Of a stretch of 64,000 nt of DNA, positions 40,475-49,479 are shown in pieces. The position numbers were made by a program, and so were the translations under genes. Positions within the stretch are counted from its first letter, which is position 1; each line of letters starts with the position of its first letter. The notes below the pieces were generated by a model, which was not told where the DNA came from, ran no database searches, and was given only the letters and a program-made list of their open reading frames with translations. The stretch comes from Streptomyces sp. NBC_01197 (GTDB lineage Bacteria; Actinomycetota; Actinomycetes; Streptomycetales; Streptomycetaceae): the NCBI RefSeq assembly GCF_036010505.1, contig NZ_CP108569.1, positions 4,630,001 through 4,694,000 on the forward strand, in the 5' to 3' direction.

Positions 40475-40951
40475 ATGGCAGGGAACCGGGACCGGTTCTC
40501 CACCGCGACCAGACTCAAGGTGCTCGGCGAGCAGACCGCGGCCCGTGTCTACCGCTCCCAGTCCAGGCGCCAGGCACGCAGACCCCGGCTCACCGGCCGG
40601 GCGGCGATACTGCTGATGGTGCTCTGCACCCTGGTGGTGGCGCTCGCCTATCCGATGCGGCAGTACGTGTCGCAGCGCGGCGACATCGCCGACCAGCGGC
40701 GCCAGGTCAGCGACGCGAGGGCGCGGGTCGAGGAGCTGCGGGACGAGAAGGCCCGCCTCCAGGACAACGCGTACGTGGAGCGGCTGGCCCGTGAGCAACT
40801 GCACTACGTGCGGCCGGGGGAGACCAGCTACACCATGATCGACCCCGATGCCCGCACCCAGCGCTCCGGCGGCAAGGGCGCGGCGGACCGGCCGTGGTAC
40901 TCGAACCTGTGGGACGGCGTGGACAGCGCGGACCGCACCAAGGCCCCTTAG
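40475..40951 (+). CDS. FtsB/DivIC-family septum formation initiator
   Basis: 158 residues. A basic cytoplasmic N-terminus of about 45 residues leads to one membrane helix (AILLMVLCTLVVALAYPM). A periplasmic-side coiled coil follows (about 68-105: DIADQRRQVSDARARVEELRDEK), then RLAREQLHYVRPGE, the family's C-terminal FtsB motif. It belongs to the divisome subcomplex FtsQ-FtsL-FtsB/DivIC. ATG has GGGAGG five bases upstream. It opens the conserved set with DUF501 and ppx. Confidence 0.9.
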   Translation: MAGNRDRFSTATRLKVLGEQTAARVYRSQSRRQARRPRLTGRAAILLMVLCTLVVALAYPMRQYVSQRGDIADQRRQVSDARARVEELRDEKARLQDNAYVERLAREQLHYVRPGETSYTMIDPDARTQRSGGKGAADRPWYSNLWDGVDSADRTKAP

Positions 40952-41068
40952 GCGGGGCCGCGCCGGCCATCAGCTGTTCGCTGCCGGCCCCGTCCCACAG
41001 GCACGCACTTCCCGAGCACATCACTTCCCGAGCACATCACTTCACAGGCACTCAGATCCAAGGCAGGC

Positions 41069-41617
41069 ATGGAAACGCCCCCTCCGCAGACCGACCGTAC
41101 CGAGCCCACCGACGCGGACATCAGCGCGTTCAAGGAGCAGCTCGGCCGCCCGCCCCGCGGGCTGCGCGCCATCGCGCACCGCTGTCCGTGCGGCAACCCC
41201 GACGTCGTCGAGACGGCCCCGCGTCTGGAGGACGGCACGCCGTTCCCGACGACGTACTACCTGACGTGCCCGCGTGCGGCCTCCGCGATCGGCACGCTGG
41301 AGGCGAACGGCGTCATGAAGGAGATGACCGAGCGCCTGCGTACCGACCCCGAACTGGCCGCCGCCTACCGGGCCGCGCACGAGGACTACCTCGCCCGCCG
41401 CGACGAGATCGAGGTCCTGGAGGGCTTCCCGAGTGCGGGTGGCATGCCCGACCGGGTCAAGTGCCTGCACGTCCTGGTGGGTCACTCGCTGGCCGCGGGG
41501 CCGGGCGTCAACCCGCTGGGGGACGAGGCGATCGCGATGCTGCCCGAGTGGTGGGCGAAGGGCCCGTGCGTGCCGCGGGCGCGGGACGGCGAAGGCTCCA
41601 CCCCGCTCGGCGACTGA
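41069..41617 (+). CDS. DUF501 domain protein
   Basis: 182 residues. Contains the DUF501 signatures RCPCGNPDVVETAPRL with paired Cys, FPTTYYLTCPRA, and CLHVLVGHSLAAGPGVNPLGDEA. The conserved Cys/His set could bind a metal. The biochemical function is unknown, but the gene is nearly always between the divIC-like and ppx genes in actinobacteria, so it may serve division or phosphate metabolism. ATG 41069 has AGGCAGG upstream. Confidence 0.9.
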   Translation: METPPPQTDRTEPTDADISAFKEQLGRPPRGLRAIAHRCPCGNPDVVETAPRLEDGTPFPTTYYLTCPRAASAIGTLEANGVMKEMTERLRTDPELAAAYRAAHEDYLARRDEIEVLEGFPSAGGMPDRVKCLHVLVGHSLAAGPGVNPLGDEAIAMLPEWWAKGPCVPRARDGEGSTPLGD

Positions 41618-41676
41618 GGATCTGGGCCGGGGATGGAACCCCACCCCCCCTTTCATACATCTGTGAGGACACTCAT

Positions 41677-42606
41677 ATGACCCGCGTCGCTGCCATTGAC
41701 TGCGGTACGAACTCCATCCGTCTGCTCGTCGCGGACGCCGACCCCGCCACCGGTGAACTCGTCGACCTGGACCGGCGGATGACCATCGTCCGGCTGGGCC
41801 AGGACGTCGACCGGACGGGCCGGCTCGCCCCCGAGGCGCTGGAGCGGACCTTCGCGGCCTGTACGGAGTACGCCGAGATCATCAAGGCCCACGGCGCCGA
41901 ACGCCTCCGCTTCGTCGCCACTTCCGCGTCCCGCGACGCCGAGAACCGCGACGAGTTCGTCAGCGGGGTGCGCGACATCCTCGGCGTCGAACCCGAGGTG
42001 ATCACCGGCGACCAGGAGGCCGAGTTCTCCTTCACCGGCGCGACGAAAGAGCTGGCCGGGCAGGGCGGCGAGTACCTGGTGGTGGACATCGGCGGCGGCT
42101 CCACCGAGTTCGTCGTCGGGGACGAGAACGTCGAGGCGGCCCGCTCGGTGGACATCGGCTGCGTACGGCTCACCGAGCGGCACGTCCGCCACGACCCGCC
42201 GACGCTCGGCGAGATCACCGCGATGCGGGCCGACATCGACGCCGCGCTGGACCAGGCGGCGGAGACGGTCCCGCTGTCCGGGAACCGCACACTCGTCGGT
42301 CTCGCCGGTTCGGTCACCACCGTCAGCGCCATCGCGCTGGGCCTCGAAGCCTACGACTCGACGGCGATCCACCACTCACGGATCACCGCCGCGCAGGTCG
42401 GCGAGATCGCCGGAACCCTGCTGATCTCGTCTCACGAAGAGCGAGCGGCGATCCCGGTGATGCATCCGGGACGGGTCGACGTCATCGGCGCGGGCGCGAT
42501 GATCCTGCACTCGGTCATGAAGCGGACCGGCGCCGGCGAGGTGGTCGTCAGCGAGCACGACATCCTGGACGGCATCGCTTGGCATGCCGCACTCGACGAC
42601 GAGTGA
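41677..42606 (+). CDS. ppx: Ppx/GppA-family exopolyphosphatase
   Basis: 309 residues, the short single-module actinobacterial form. Actin-like ATPase-fold phosphate motifs AIDCGTNSIRLLVAD and YLVVDIGGGSTEFVVG, plus FVATSASRDAENRDEF with the catalytic region and LVGLAGSVTTVSAI. It removes phosphate from polyphosphate or ppGpp-related nucleotides. ATG 41677 has GAGGA nine bases upstream. Its last codons (DGIAWHAALDDE) are duplicated in a decayed form at 43268 onward. Confidence 0.92.
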   Translation: MTRVAAIDCGTNSIRLLVADADPATGELVDLDRRMTIVRLGQDVDRTGRLAPEALERTFAACTEYAEIIKAHGAERLRFVATSASRDAENRDEFVSGVRDILGVEPEVITGDQEAEFSFTGATKELAGQGGEYLVVDIGGGSTEFVVGDENVEAARSVDIGCVRLTERHVRHDPPTLGEITAMRADIDAALDQAAETVPLSGNRTLVGLAGSVTTVSAIALGLEAYDSTAIHHSRITAAQVGEIAGTLLISSHEERAAIPVMHPGRVDVIGAGAMILHSVMKRTGAGEVVVSEHDILDGIAWHAALDDE

Positions 42607-42620
42607 CCCTCTGCTGTGAG

Positions 42621-42650
42621 GCGGCCCGGAGTCTCAGGGCTCCGGGCCGC
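42621..42650 (+). terminator. Hairpin terminator after ppx
   Basis: Perfect 11-bp stem GCGGCCCGGAG (42621-42631) with 42640-42650, loop of 8 bases. It lies between the convergent ppx and toxin genes, 7 bases from the toxin stop, and can serve both. Confidence 0.75.
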
Positions 42651-42656
42651 TTGATC

Positions 42657-42926
42657 TCAGATGTGGCGGTAGACGTCGCGCCGGTCGCCGATCTTGACGA
42701 CGAGGATGATGAGCTCGCCGTCTTCGACCTGATAGGCGACCCGGTAGCTGCCGACCCGGAGCCGATAGAGGCCCGACGGGCCGGTGAGTTTCCTGATGTC
42801 GGCGTCCTCACGGTACGGATCGTCGCCGAGCGCGGTCAGCGCCGCCAGGATGTGCATGGCGGCAGGCCGGCCGATGGCCCGAAGTTGCCGCGGTGCGGCT
42901 GTGGTGAACCGGAACTCGTACTTCAC
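42657..42926 (-). CDS. RelE/ParE-family toxin
   Basis: 89 residues. MKYEFRFTTAAPRQLRAI, then LYRLRVGSYRVAYQVEDGELIILVVKIGDRRDVYR is the RelE beta-sheet core with the basic residues used for ribosome-dependent mRNA cleavage (Arg in GSYRVAY, KIGDRRDVY). Its ATG overlaps the antitoxin stop by ATGA, the usual arrangement of antitoxin first, toxin second. It looks intact. Confidence 0.92.
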   Translation of the reverse strand: MKYEFRFTTAAPRQLRAIGRPAAMHILAALTALGDDPYREDADIRKLTGPSGLYRLRVGSYRVAYQVEDGELIILVVKIGDRRDVYRHI

Positions 42927-43195
42927 GCCGCGTCGTCGGTGCGCTCGGCGAACAGGTCTGCCAGCAGCTCGGCCATAGGCACCGTCGGGCCGCCCTGGGC
43001 CAGGACCGCTTCCGCCTCCCGGGCCAGCAACACGTCGGCTGCTTCCTCCAGTGCGTTGAAGTCCGCGATCGGCACCACGGCCGCGACGGGCTCGCCGTTG
43101 CGGGTGATCACCGTAGGTGTGCCCTCCTCGGCACGATTGATGTGGTCCGCCAGGTGTGCGCGGGCTTCCCGTACAGTCACAGTGCGCTCGGCCAT
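42923..43195 (-). CDS. Phd/YefM-family antitoxin
   Basis: 90 residues. The N-terminal DNA-binding domain (TVTVREARAHLADHINRAE, PTVITRNGEPVAAVVPIADF) is typical YefM. The acidic Ala-rich C-terminus binds and neutralises the toxin. A TGTACA-containing operator lies just upstream, consistent with autoregulation. It is first in the operon and overlaps the toxin gene by 4 bases. Confidence 0.93.
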   Translation of the reverse strand: MAERTVTVREARAHLADHINRAEEGTPTVITRNGEPVAAVVPIADFNALEEAADVLLAREAEAVLAQGGPTVPMAELLADLFAERTDDAA

Positions 43196-43202
43196 AAAGG
43201 AA

Positions 43203-43230
43203 GTGTACGCACGATCGTGTACACGTACAC
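43203..43230 (-). promoter_or_regulatory. YefM-type operator with TGTACA cores
   Basis: A perfect dyad GTGTACACGTACAC is at 43217-43230, and a further GTGTAC at 43203-43208 sits 14 bases away. E. coli YefM-YoeB is known to bind palindromes with a TGTACA core. The site begins 7 bases before the antitoxin start, so it overlaps the promoter. Confidence 0.75.
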
Positions 43231-43267
43231 GCCTCGGGAGTGGAGTGACGCTTTGGAGGCGATGCCC

Positions 43268-43409
43268 GACGGCATCGCTTGGGGCTGCGCGCGCGACGCC
43301 GGGTGACCCCCAGGCTCTGAGGCGGCCCGGAGTCTCAGGGCTCCGCGCTGCCTGCTCTCAGATGTTGCGGCAGGCGTCGCGCCGGTCGCCGGTTTTGACG
43401 ACGAGGACG
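43268..43409 (+). repeat. Decayed direct duplicate of the ppx 3' end, terminator and toxin 3' end
   Basis: Bases 43268-43409 repeat 42568-42708 at an offset of 700-701. Matches: the ppx tail (DGIAW conserved, then diverged, stop at the same offset), the GCGGCCCGGAG stem with a decayed partner arm, and the toxin C-terminus on the minus strand (LVVKTGDRRDACRNI against LVVKIGDRRDVYRHI, stop 43358). Homology ends at about 43409. The rest of 43410-43830 has nothing I recognise apart from the upstream region of the next gene. Confidence 0.85.
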
Positions 43410-43830
43410 TGGGTCAGGGAAGCGTCTCCGGGGGTGTCGATGACAGCGTTGTCAGGCTTCCGGGGCGTCCCTGTGAGCCGCCCCGGCGGTCGGCCGCGGG
43501 AAACTTCGTGAAGTTCTTCACAAGGAATTCGGGCCTCTCGGCCGAAGATCTGCGGACATTGGTCGCCGTCGAGTGCCCACAGGTCTCTATTCCGCGTATC
43601 GCGTGCGGTGTTGGACGTGTCGCAGGGGGCTGTCATCGGGCAGTGGTCCACCCGCCGCGACGCCGTGAGGGCCAGCTCAAGAGGGGTGGACAACGTCCAT
43701 CAAGGGGTGCTGGTTCCCTTATGGAGGAGTGACCTCCGTCATGTGAGCCGCGCAGTGTAGCAGAGGTGCCCGTCGACCTTGTGAAGGGGCGCACGAGGTA
43801 CCCCCCCTCAGGAGGTGGATACTCGATGCC

Positions 43831-45243
43831 ATGAGCACCACGGAGCGTCCCAGGATCCTCGTAGTTGGAGGCGGGTACGTAGGCCTGTACGCAGCTCGAC
43901 GCATTCTCAAGAAGATGCGCTACGGCGAAGCGACCGTCACGGTCGTGGACCCGCGCTCGTACATGACGTACCAGCCCTTCCTCCCCGAAGCTGCTGCCGG
44001 CAGCATCTCGCCCCGGCACGTCGTCGTCCCGCTGCGACGCGTGCTGCCGAAGGCCGAGATCCTCACCGGCCGAGTCACCACGATCGACCAGGACCGCAAG
44101 GTCGCCACGGTCGCGCCGCTCGTCGGCGAGGCCTACGAGCTGCCCTTCGACTACCTGGTCATCGCGCTCGGCGCGGTCTCCCGCACCTTCCCGATCCCCG
44201 GCCTCGCCGAGCAGGGCATCGGTATGAAGGGTGTCGAAGAGGCGATCGGTCTGCGCAACCACGTCCTTGAGCAGCTCGACAAGGCCGACTCGACGACCGA
44301 CGAGGACGTCCGCCGCAAGGCGCTCACCTTCGTCTTCGTCGGCGGTGGCTTCGCTGGTGCGGAGACCATCGGCGAAGTCGAGGACATGGCCAGGGACGCC
44401 GCGAAGTACTACACCAACGTCAAGCGCGAGGACATGCGCTTCCTGCTGGTCGACGTGGCGGACAAGATCCTTCCCGAGGTCGGGCCGAAGCTCGGCGCGT
44501 ACGGCAAGGAGCACCTGGAGTCCCGCGGGGTCGAGGTCTACCTCAAGACCGGCATGGACTCCTGCATCGACGGCCACGTGGTGCTGAACAACGGCCTGGA
44601 GGTCGACGCCAACACGCTCGTCTGGACCGCCGGCGTCAAGCCGAACCCGGTCCTGGCGCGCTACGGTCTGCCGCTCGGCCCCCGCGGCCACGTGGACACC
44701 TCCGAGAAGCTCCAGGTCCAGGGCACGGACTACATCTGGGCTGCGGGTGACAACGCGCAGGTCCCGGACATGGCCGCCCGCAAGGCCGGCGTCGAGAACG
44801 CATGGTGCCCGCCGAACGCCCAGCACGCGCTGCGCCAGGCCAAGGTCCTCGGCGACAACGTCATCTCGGGTATGCGCGGCTTCCCGCAGGGCGACTACGA
44901 GCACGCCAACAAGGGCGCGGTGGCGGGTCTCGGCCTCCACAAGGGCGTCGCGATGATCGTCATGGGCAAGATGAAGATCAAGCTCAAGGGTCGTCTCGCC
45001 TGGTACATGCACCGTGGTTACCACGGCCTCGCGGTGCCGACCTGGAACCGCAAGATCCGCGTCGTCGCCGACTGGACGCTCGCGATGTTCCTCAAGCGCG
45101 AGGTCGTCTCGCTCGGTGCGATGGAGACTCCGCGCGAGGAGTTCTACGAGGCGGCCAAGCCGGCGCCCCGTCCCGCGGCGCCGAAGTCCGAAGCGAGCAG
45201 GTCCGAAGCGGGCAAGTCCGACGCCGAGAAGGCCAAGGCCTGA
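43831..45243 (+). CDS. ndh: Type II NADH dehydrogenase (NAD(P)/FAD-dependent oxidoreductase)
   Basis: 470 residues. FAD-binding Rossmann motif VVGGGYVGLYAARRIL at about residues 11-27, NADH-binding FVGGGFAGAET near 170, and the second FAD motif YIWAAGDNAQVPD near 300. The C-terminal part (WYMHRGYHGLAVPTWNRKIRVVADWTLAMFLKRE) is the amphipathic membrane-attachment region of NDH-2, and an Ala/Lys/Glu-rich tail follows. It transfers electrons from NADH to menaquinone without proton pumping. ATG 43831 has AGGAGG 15 bases upstream, a long spacing. Confidence 0.92.
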   Translation: MSTTERPRILVVGGGYVGLYAARRILKKMRYGEATVTVVDPRSYMTYQPFLPEAAAGSISPRHVVVPLRRVLPKAEILTGRVTTIDQDRKVATVAPLVGEAYELPFDYLVIALGAVSRTFPIPGLAEQGIGMKGVEEAIGLRNHVLEQLDKADSTTDEDVRRKALTFVFVGGGFAGAETIGEVEDMARDAAKYYTNVKREDMRFLLVDVADKILPEVGPKLGAYGKEHLESRGVEVYLKTGMDSCIDGHVVLNNGLEVDANTLVWTAGVKPNPVLARYGLPLGPRGHVDTSEKLQVQGTDYIWAAGDNAQVPDMAARKAGVENAWCPPNAQHALRQAKVLGDNVISGMRGFPQGDYEHANKGAVAGLGLHKGVAMIVMGKMKIKLKGRLAWYMHRGYHGLAVPTWNRKIRVVADWTLAMFLKREVVSLGAMETPREEFYEAAKPAPRPAAPKSEASRSEAGKSDAEKAKA

Positions 45244-45270
45244 CCCGGTAGCGCAGCAGGTTCGTTCAAG

Positions 45271-45314
45271 TCGAAGAGGCCGTCCGCCATCCGTGGTGCG
45301 GGCGGCCTCTTCGA
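45271..45314 (+). terminator. Strong hairpin terminator after ndh
   Basis: A 17-bp stem with one G.U pair (45271-45287 with 45298-45314), 27 bases after the stop. Confidence 0.85.
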
Positions 45315-45448
45315 CGTACCGGGACAGATGTACATGTATCCACCACGGATTTTACGCTCCCGTTATGTGGTATTGGGACTGTGGCGGCGGGTGTTCGGTG
45401 TTTACCTACTGCTGAGCCTTTCCCATCTGTTGTACGGAGGTGTGCGCC

Positions 45449-46744
45449 ATGGCCGACGCCGCGCTGCGGCTGACCACTCTCGCCGAGGAGCTGCTGGGAG
45501 CCCCGCTCCCGGTCCGCATCCGGGCCTGGGACGGCAGCGAGTCCGGGCCGCCGGGGACGCCCGCCCTGGTGATCCGTCACCGGCGCGCCCTGCGGCGGCT
45601 GTTGTGGAAGCCGGGGGAGCTCGGCCTCGCCCGGGCCTGGGTCGCCGGTGAGATCGATGTGGACGGCGATCTGTACGCGGCGCTCGACCTGCTGGCCGGA
45701 CTGATCTGGGAGCGCGACGACCCGGCGGAGCTCAAGAAGGCGCGCCTGCCGCTGCTCGACCCGAAGCTGCGGGCCGCCGCCCGCGGGCTGCTGGACATCG
45801 GCGGGCTGCTGCCCCCACCGCCCCCGCCCGCGGAGGAGATCAGACGCCGCCGTGGCCCGATCCACACCAAGCGCCGCGACCAGCAGGCCATCAGCCACCA
45901 CTACGACGTCGGCAACGACTTCTACGAGCTGGTGCTCGGGCCCTCGATGGTCTACTCCTGCGCCTACTGGGCCGAGGACTCCACGCTGGAGACCGCCCAG
46001 CGCGACAAGCTCGACCTGGTCTGCCGGAAGCTGGATCTCAAGGAGGGCATGCGGCTGCTCGACGTCGGCTGCGGATGGGGCTCGATGGCCATCCACGCCG
46101 CGCGCGAGTACGGGGCGCGGGTCACCGGTGTCACGCTCTCCCGCGAGCAGGCCGCGTTCGCACGCAAGCGCATCGCCGAGGAGGGCCTGACCGACCGGAT
46201 CGAGATCCGCGTCCAGGACTACCGGGACGTCAAGGACGGCCCGTACGACGCGATTTCGTCGATCGGGATGGCCGAGCACGTCGGTTCGGTCCGCTACCGG
46301 GAGTACGCGGACGATCTGTTCGCGCTGCTCAAGCCCGGCGGCCGGCTGCTCAACCACCAGATCGGCCGCCGCCCCGAGCGCGACGAATCGGCGTACGAGA
46401 TCGACGCGTTCATCGACGCCTACGTCTTCCCGGACGGTGAGCTGTCGCCGGTCGGCCGGACCGTGGAGCTCCTTGAGGAGGCCGGTTTCGAGGCCCGCGA
46501 CGTCGAGATGCTCCGCGAGCACTACGCGCTGACGCTCCGGGAGTGGGTGGCCAACCTGGAGGCCCGCTGGGCGGAGGCGGTCCGGCTGACGAGTCCGGGC
46601 CGGGCCCGGATCTGGCGCCTCTACATGGCCGCCTCCGCGCTCGCCTTCGAGAAGAACCGGATCGGCGTCAACCAGGTGCTGGCCGTGAAGACCCCGGAGA
46701 GCGGGGCCTCGGGGCTGCCGCGCCGGGCCCGCGACTGGCGCTGA
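45449..46744 (+). CDS. Cyclopropane-fatty-acyl-phospholipid synthase family methyltransferase
   Basis: 431 residues from ATG 45449 (GGAGG eight bases upstream; GTG 45440 overlaps that site and is rejected). The N-terminal ~150 residues are the lipid-binding domain of CFA synthases. The SAM domain begins at about 155 (QAISHHYDVGNDFYELVLGPSMVYSCAYW) with motif I LLDVGCGWGSM, then ISSIGMAEHVG and the bicarbonate-site region. It transfers a methylene group from SAM to membrane lipid double bonds. Transcribed alone; convergent with the ABC permease gene. Confidence 0.92.
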   Translation: MADAALRLTTLAEELLGAPLPVRIRAWDGSESGPPGTPALVIRHRRALRRLLWKPGELGLARAWVAGEIDVDGDLYAALDLLAGLIWERDDPAELKKARLPLLDPKLRAAARGLLDIGGLLPPPPPPAEEIRRRRGPIHTKRRDQQAISHHYDVGNDFYELVLGPSMVYSCAYWAEDSTLETAQRDKLDLVCRKLDLKEGMRLLDVGCGWGSMAIHAAREYGARVTGVTLSREQAAFARKRIAEEGLTDRIEIRVQDYRDVKDGPYDAISSIGMAEHVGSVRYREYADDLFALLKPGGRLLNHQIGRRPERDESAYEIDAFIDAYVFPDGELSPVGRTVELLEEAGFEARDVEMLREHYALTLREWVANLEARWAEAVRLTSPGRARIWRLYMAASALAFEKNRIGVNQVLAVKTPESGASGLPRRARDWR

Positions 46745-46785
46745 CGGGCCCGCGAGCCTGCCGGGAGGGCGCCGGGCACACACAA

Positions 46786-46822
46786 GGGAGGCCCGGGAGA
46801 CTGTCGATGTCCCGGGCCTCCC
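46786..46822. terminator. Hairpin between convergent cfa-like and ABC permease genes
   Basis: Perfect 13-bp stem GGGAGGCCCGGGA (46786-46798) with 46810-46822, loop of 11 bases. Probably bidirectional. Confidence 0.8.
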
Positions 46823-46859
46823 CGCCTGCGTATGACCGGCGCCCGCCGGCCTACTCCGC

Positions 46860-49385
46860 TTACTCCGTCTTGATCGCCGTCAGCATGTTCAGCCGTGCCG
46901 CGCTGCGGGCCGGCCAGAGCGAGGCCAGCACTCCGACGACCGCCGCGAGCGCCAGGAAGACGCCGATCCGCCCCCACGGCATGACCAGTACATAGTGCGG
47001 GATGCTCGACTTGATGGTCTGGCCGACCGCCCAGGCCAGGAAGGATCCCAGCGCGATCCCGACCACCGCGCCGAAGAGCGAGATCACCACGGCCTCCAGC
47101 CGGATCATCCGCTTCACCTTTGCCCGGTCCAGGCCGATCGCCCGCAGCATCCCGATCTCCTGCTGACGCTCGAAGACCGACATCGCCAGGGTGTTGATGA
47201 CGCCGAGCACCGCGATGATCAGGGCCATCGCCAGCAGCCCGTACATGATGTTCAGGGTGGTGTTGATCATGCCGCCCATGGAGTTGCGGATGTCCTGCTG
47301 ACCCATGACGGAGATGGCCGGGTTGCCGCCCATCGCGTCCACCAGGGCCTGCTCACCGGAGCCGCTGCCGCCGTCCGTCTTCACCAAGATCTGCTGGATG
47401 TCCTGCGTCTTCTCGTGCGGGGCGAGCACCGAGGCGGGGGCCAGTACGGACGAGACGAACTGGTTCTCCTTGAAGACCGCGCCGACCGTCAGCGAGCCCT
47501 TCTTGTCGTCCAGGTACTTGGCGGACACCTTGCTGCCGGGCTTCCAGCCCTCCTTCTCCGCCGTCTTCTGCTCGACAGCGATCCGCCCATTGGCGAGCGA
47601 GTCCAGCGAGCCCGAGACCACGGGGAGGTTGAGCACCTGCTGGATGTCGCCGGGCTTCACACCGGAGACCGACTGATCACTGCCGTCGATGACGATCTGG
47701 GTGCCGCTCAGCGGGGAGACCGCGGTGACGCCCTTCGCCTTCTCCAGCGCGGTGACCGTGGACGGCGTCAGCGACATGCCGTTGGCCATCTGGACCATGT
47801 AGTCGCCCTTGAAGTTGTCCGTGGTCATCCGGTCCACGGACTGGCCCACCGTGACACCGATTACCGAGAGACCGGTGACCAGGGTCAGACCGATCGCCAG
47901 CGCGGAAGCGGTGGCCCCGGTGCGGCGCGGGTTACGGACCGCGTTCTGGCCCGCGAGCTTGCCCGACACCCCGAACACCCGGGTCAGCAGCGGCCGTACG
48001 AGCGCGATGACGGGACGGGAGAGCAGCGGGATCAGCACGATCACGCCGATCAGCGCCAGGAACGCACCGGCCCCGATCATCATCCGGCCGCTGGAGCCTG
48101 CCGACGCGCCGGCCAAGATCACCGCGGCGCCGGCCAGCGTGATGACGGCGCCGATCGAGTTCCGTACCACCAGGGACTTCGTCGTGGCGGGCAGATGGGC
48201 GCTGCCCATCGCCGCGACCGGCGGGATCTTCGCCGCCCTGCGGGCCGGCAGCCAGGCGGCGAGCATCGTGATCAGCACGCCGACGAGCAGCGCGATCAGC
48301 GCCGTGCTGGGCGCCACGATCAGCGGGCCGCCCGGCACCTTCGCCCCGAACGAGCCCATCGCCGAGCGCAGCCCCACGGCCAGGCCGATGCCGAGTCCGA
48401 AGCCGACCACGGAGGCGATCGTGCCCACCACCAGCGCCTCGGCGAGCACCGAGCGGGTGACCTGCTTACGGGACGCGCCGACGGCGCGCAGCAGGGCCAG
48501 CTCCTTGGTGCGCTGGGCGACCAGCATGGTGAAGGTGTTGGAGATCAGGAAGATCCCGACGAAGAGCGCGACCGCTGCGAAGCCGAGGAGCATCTGGCTC
48601 AGCCCCGACATCTCCCGCTCGATCTGCTTGGCCTGCTTGTCGGCGAGCTGCTTGCCGGTCTGGGCGTCGGCGTTCTTCGGGAGGAGCGGCTTGACCTCGG
48701 AGAGGAGCTTCGCCTGGGAAGTGCCGGGGGAGGCCGCGATGTTGACGTCCTGGTACCAGCCGGGCTGCAGATAGAGCTTCTGCGTGACCGCGGTGTCGAA
48801 GAGGACCAGGCTGCCGCCCGCGCCGACCGCGCCGTCGTCGGTGGTGAAGATCCCTCCGAGGGTGTACGTGCGCACCGGCCCGTTCGTCGCGACCCGCACG
48901 GTGTCGCCGACGTGGTAGCCGCCCTTGTCCGCGGTGTCCCGGTCCAGCGCGATCTGGCCGCCGCGCACCGGGCCGGAGCCGTCGGTGAACGCGTACTGGC
49001 TGTCCTTGCCCTGGGCGCCGGGGGAGTAGTTCCCGCCCTTGTTGGACCAGCCGTTGCCGATCAGCTTGCCCTTGTGGTCGGCGACACCGGCGAACCCGGA
49101 GAGGCGGCCGGTGGCCGAGGCGACACCGTCCAGGCCCCGTATCCGGTCCAGGGTCTTCGCGCTGACCCCGGGGGCCTCCTTGGGGTTGTCCGAGTCGGAG
49201 TACGAGGTGACCGCTACGGCCACGTCCGAGTAGTTCTTGGCCGACTGGTTGCGGAAGGCGTGGCTGAGGGTGTCGGTGAAGACCAGGGTGCCGGAGACGA
49301 AGGCCACGCCGAGCAGCACGGCGAGAACGGTCATCAGCAGCCTGGCCTTGTGCGAGAGCACATTGCGCAGGGCGGTACGGAACAT
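46860..49385 (-). CDS. ABC exporter permease, FtsX/MacB type, second copy
   Basis: 841 residues. Same plan as the 4964-7537 protein: an N-terminal anchor (ARLLMTVLAVLLGVAFVSGTLVF), an external domain, a first FtsX block with TKELALLRAVGASRKQ, then two extra helices and a second external domain. The second FtsX block has RQQEIGMLRAIGLDRAK and the protein ends RAARLNMLTAIKTE. All coupling motifs are intact. ATG 49385 has only a weak ribosome-binding site. It is 94 bases after its ATPase gene. Substrate unknown. Confidence 0.92.
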   Translation of the reverse strand: MFRTALRNVLSHKARLLMTVLAVLLGVAFVSGTLVFTDTLSHAFRNQSAKNYSDVAVAVTSYSDSDNPKEAPGVSAKTLDRIRGLDGVASATGRLSGFAGVADHKGKLIGNGWSNKGGNYSPGAQGKDSQYAFTDGSGPVRGGQIALDRDTADKGGYHVGDTVRVATNGPVRTYTLGGIFTTDDGAVGAGGSLVLFDTAVTQKLYLQPGWYQDVNIAASPGTSQAKLLSEVKPLLPKNADAQTGKQLADKQAKQIEREMSGLSQMLLGFAAVALFVGIFLISNTFTMLVAQRTKELALLRAVGASRKQVTRSVLAEALVVGTIASVVGFGLGIGLAVGLRSAMGSFGAKVPGGPLIVAPSTALIALLVGVLITMLAAWLPARRAAKIPPVAAMGSAHLPATTKSLVVRNSIGAVITLAGAAVILAGASAGSSGRMMIGAGAFLALIGVIVLIPLLSRPVIALVRPLLTRVFGVSGKLAGQNAVRNPRRTGATASALAIGLTLVTGLSVIGVTVGQSVDRMTTDNFKGDYMVQMANGMSLTPSTVTALEKAKGVTAVSPLSGTQIVIDGSDQSVSGVKPGDIQQVLNLPVVSGSLDSLANGRIAVEQKTAEKEGWKPGSKVSAKYLDDKKGSLTVGAVFKENQFVSSVLAPASVLAPHEKTQDIQQILVKTDGGSGSGEQALVDAMGGNPAISVMGQQDIRNSMGGMINTTLNIMYGLLAMALIIAVLGVINTLAMSVFERQQEIGMLRAIGLDRAKVKRMIRLEAVVISLFGAVVGIALGSFLAWAVGQTIKSSIPHYVLVMPWGRIGVFLALAAVVGVLASLWPARSAARLNMLTAIKTE

Positions 49386-49479
49386 GGTGGGTGTCAGTCC
49401 TGAGGTGAGGAGCCGGCGGGGCGGGCGGAGTGGCCCGTACGGAGTGGGGTCGGCCGGGGCGGGACCGGCCGGGGCGGGG

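Noticed and set aside
41069..41617. Plus-strand frame from 40894 running through DUF501 into ppx as one 570-codon protein
   Set aside because: The first part is an off-frame shadow of DUF501; the real ppx start is ATG 41677 with a good ribosome-binding site.
43358..43693. 111-codon minus-strand ORF ending like the RelE toxin
   Set aside because: Only the last ~17 codons match the toxin; the rest is unrelated. It is a duplicated tail, not a second toxin gene.
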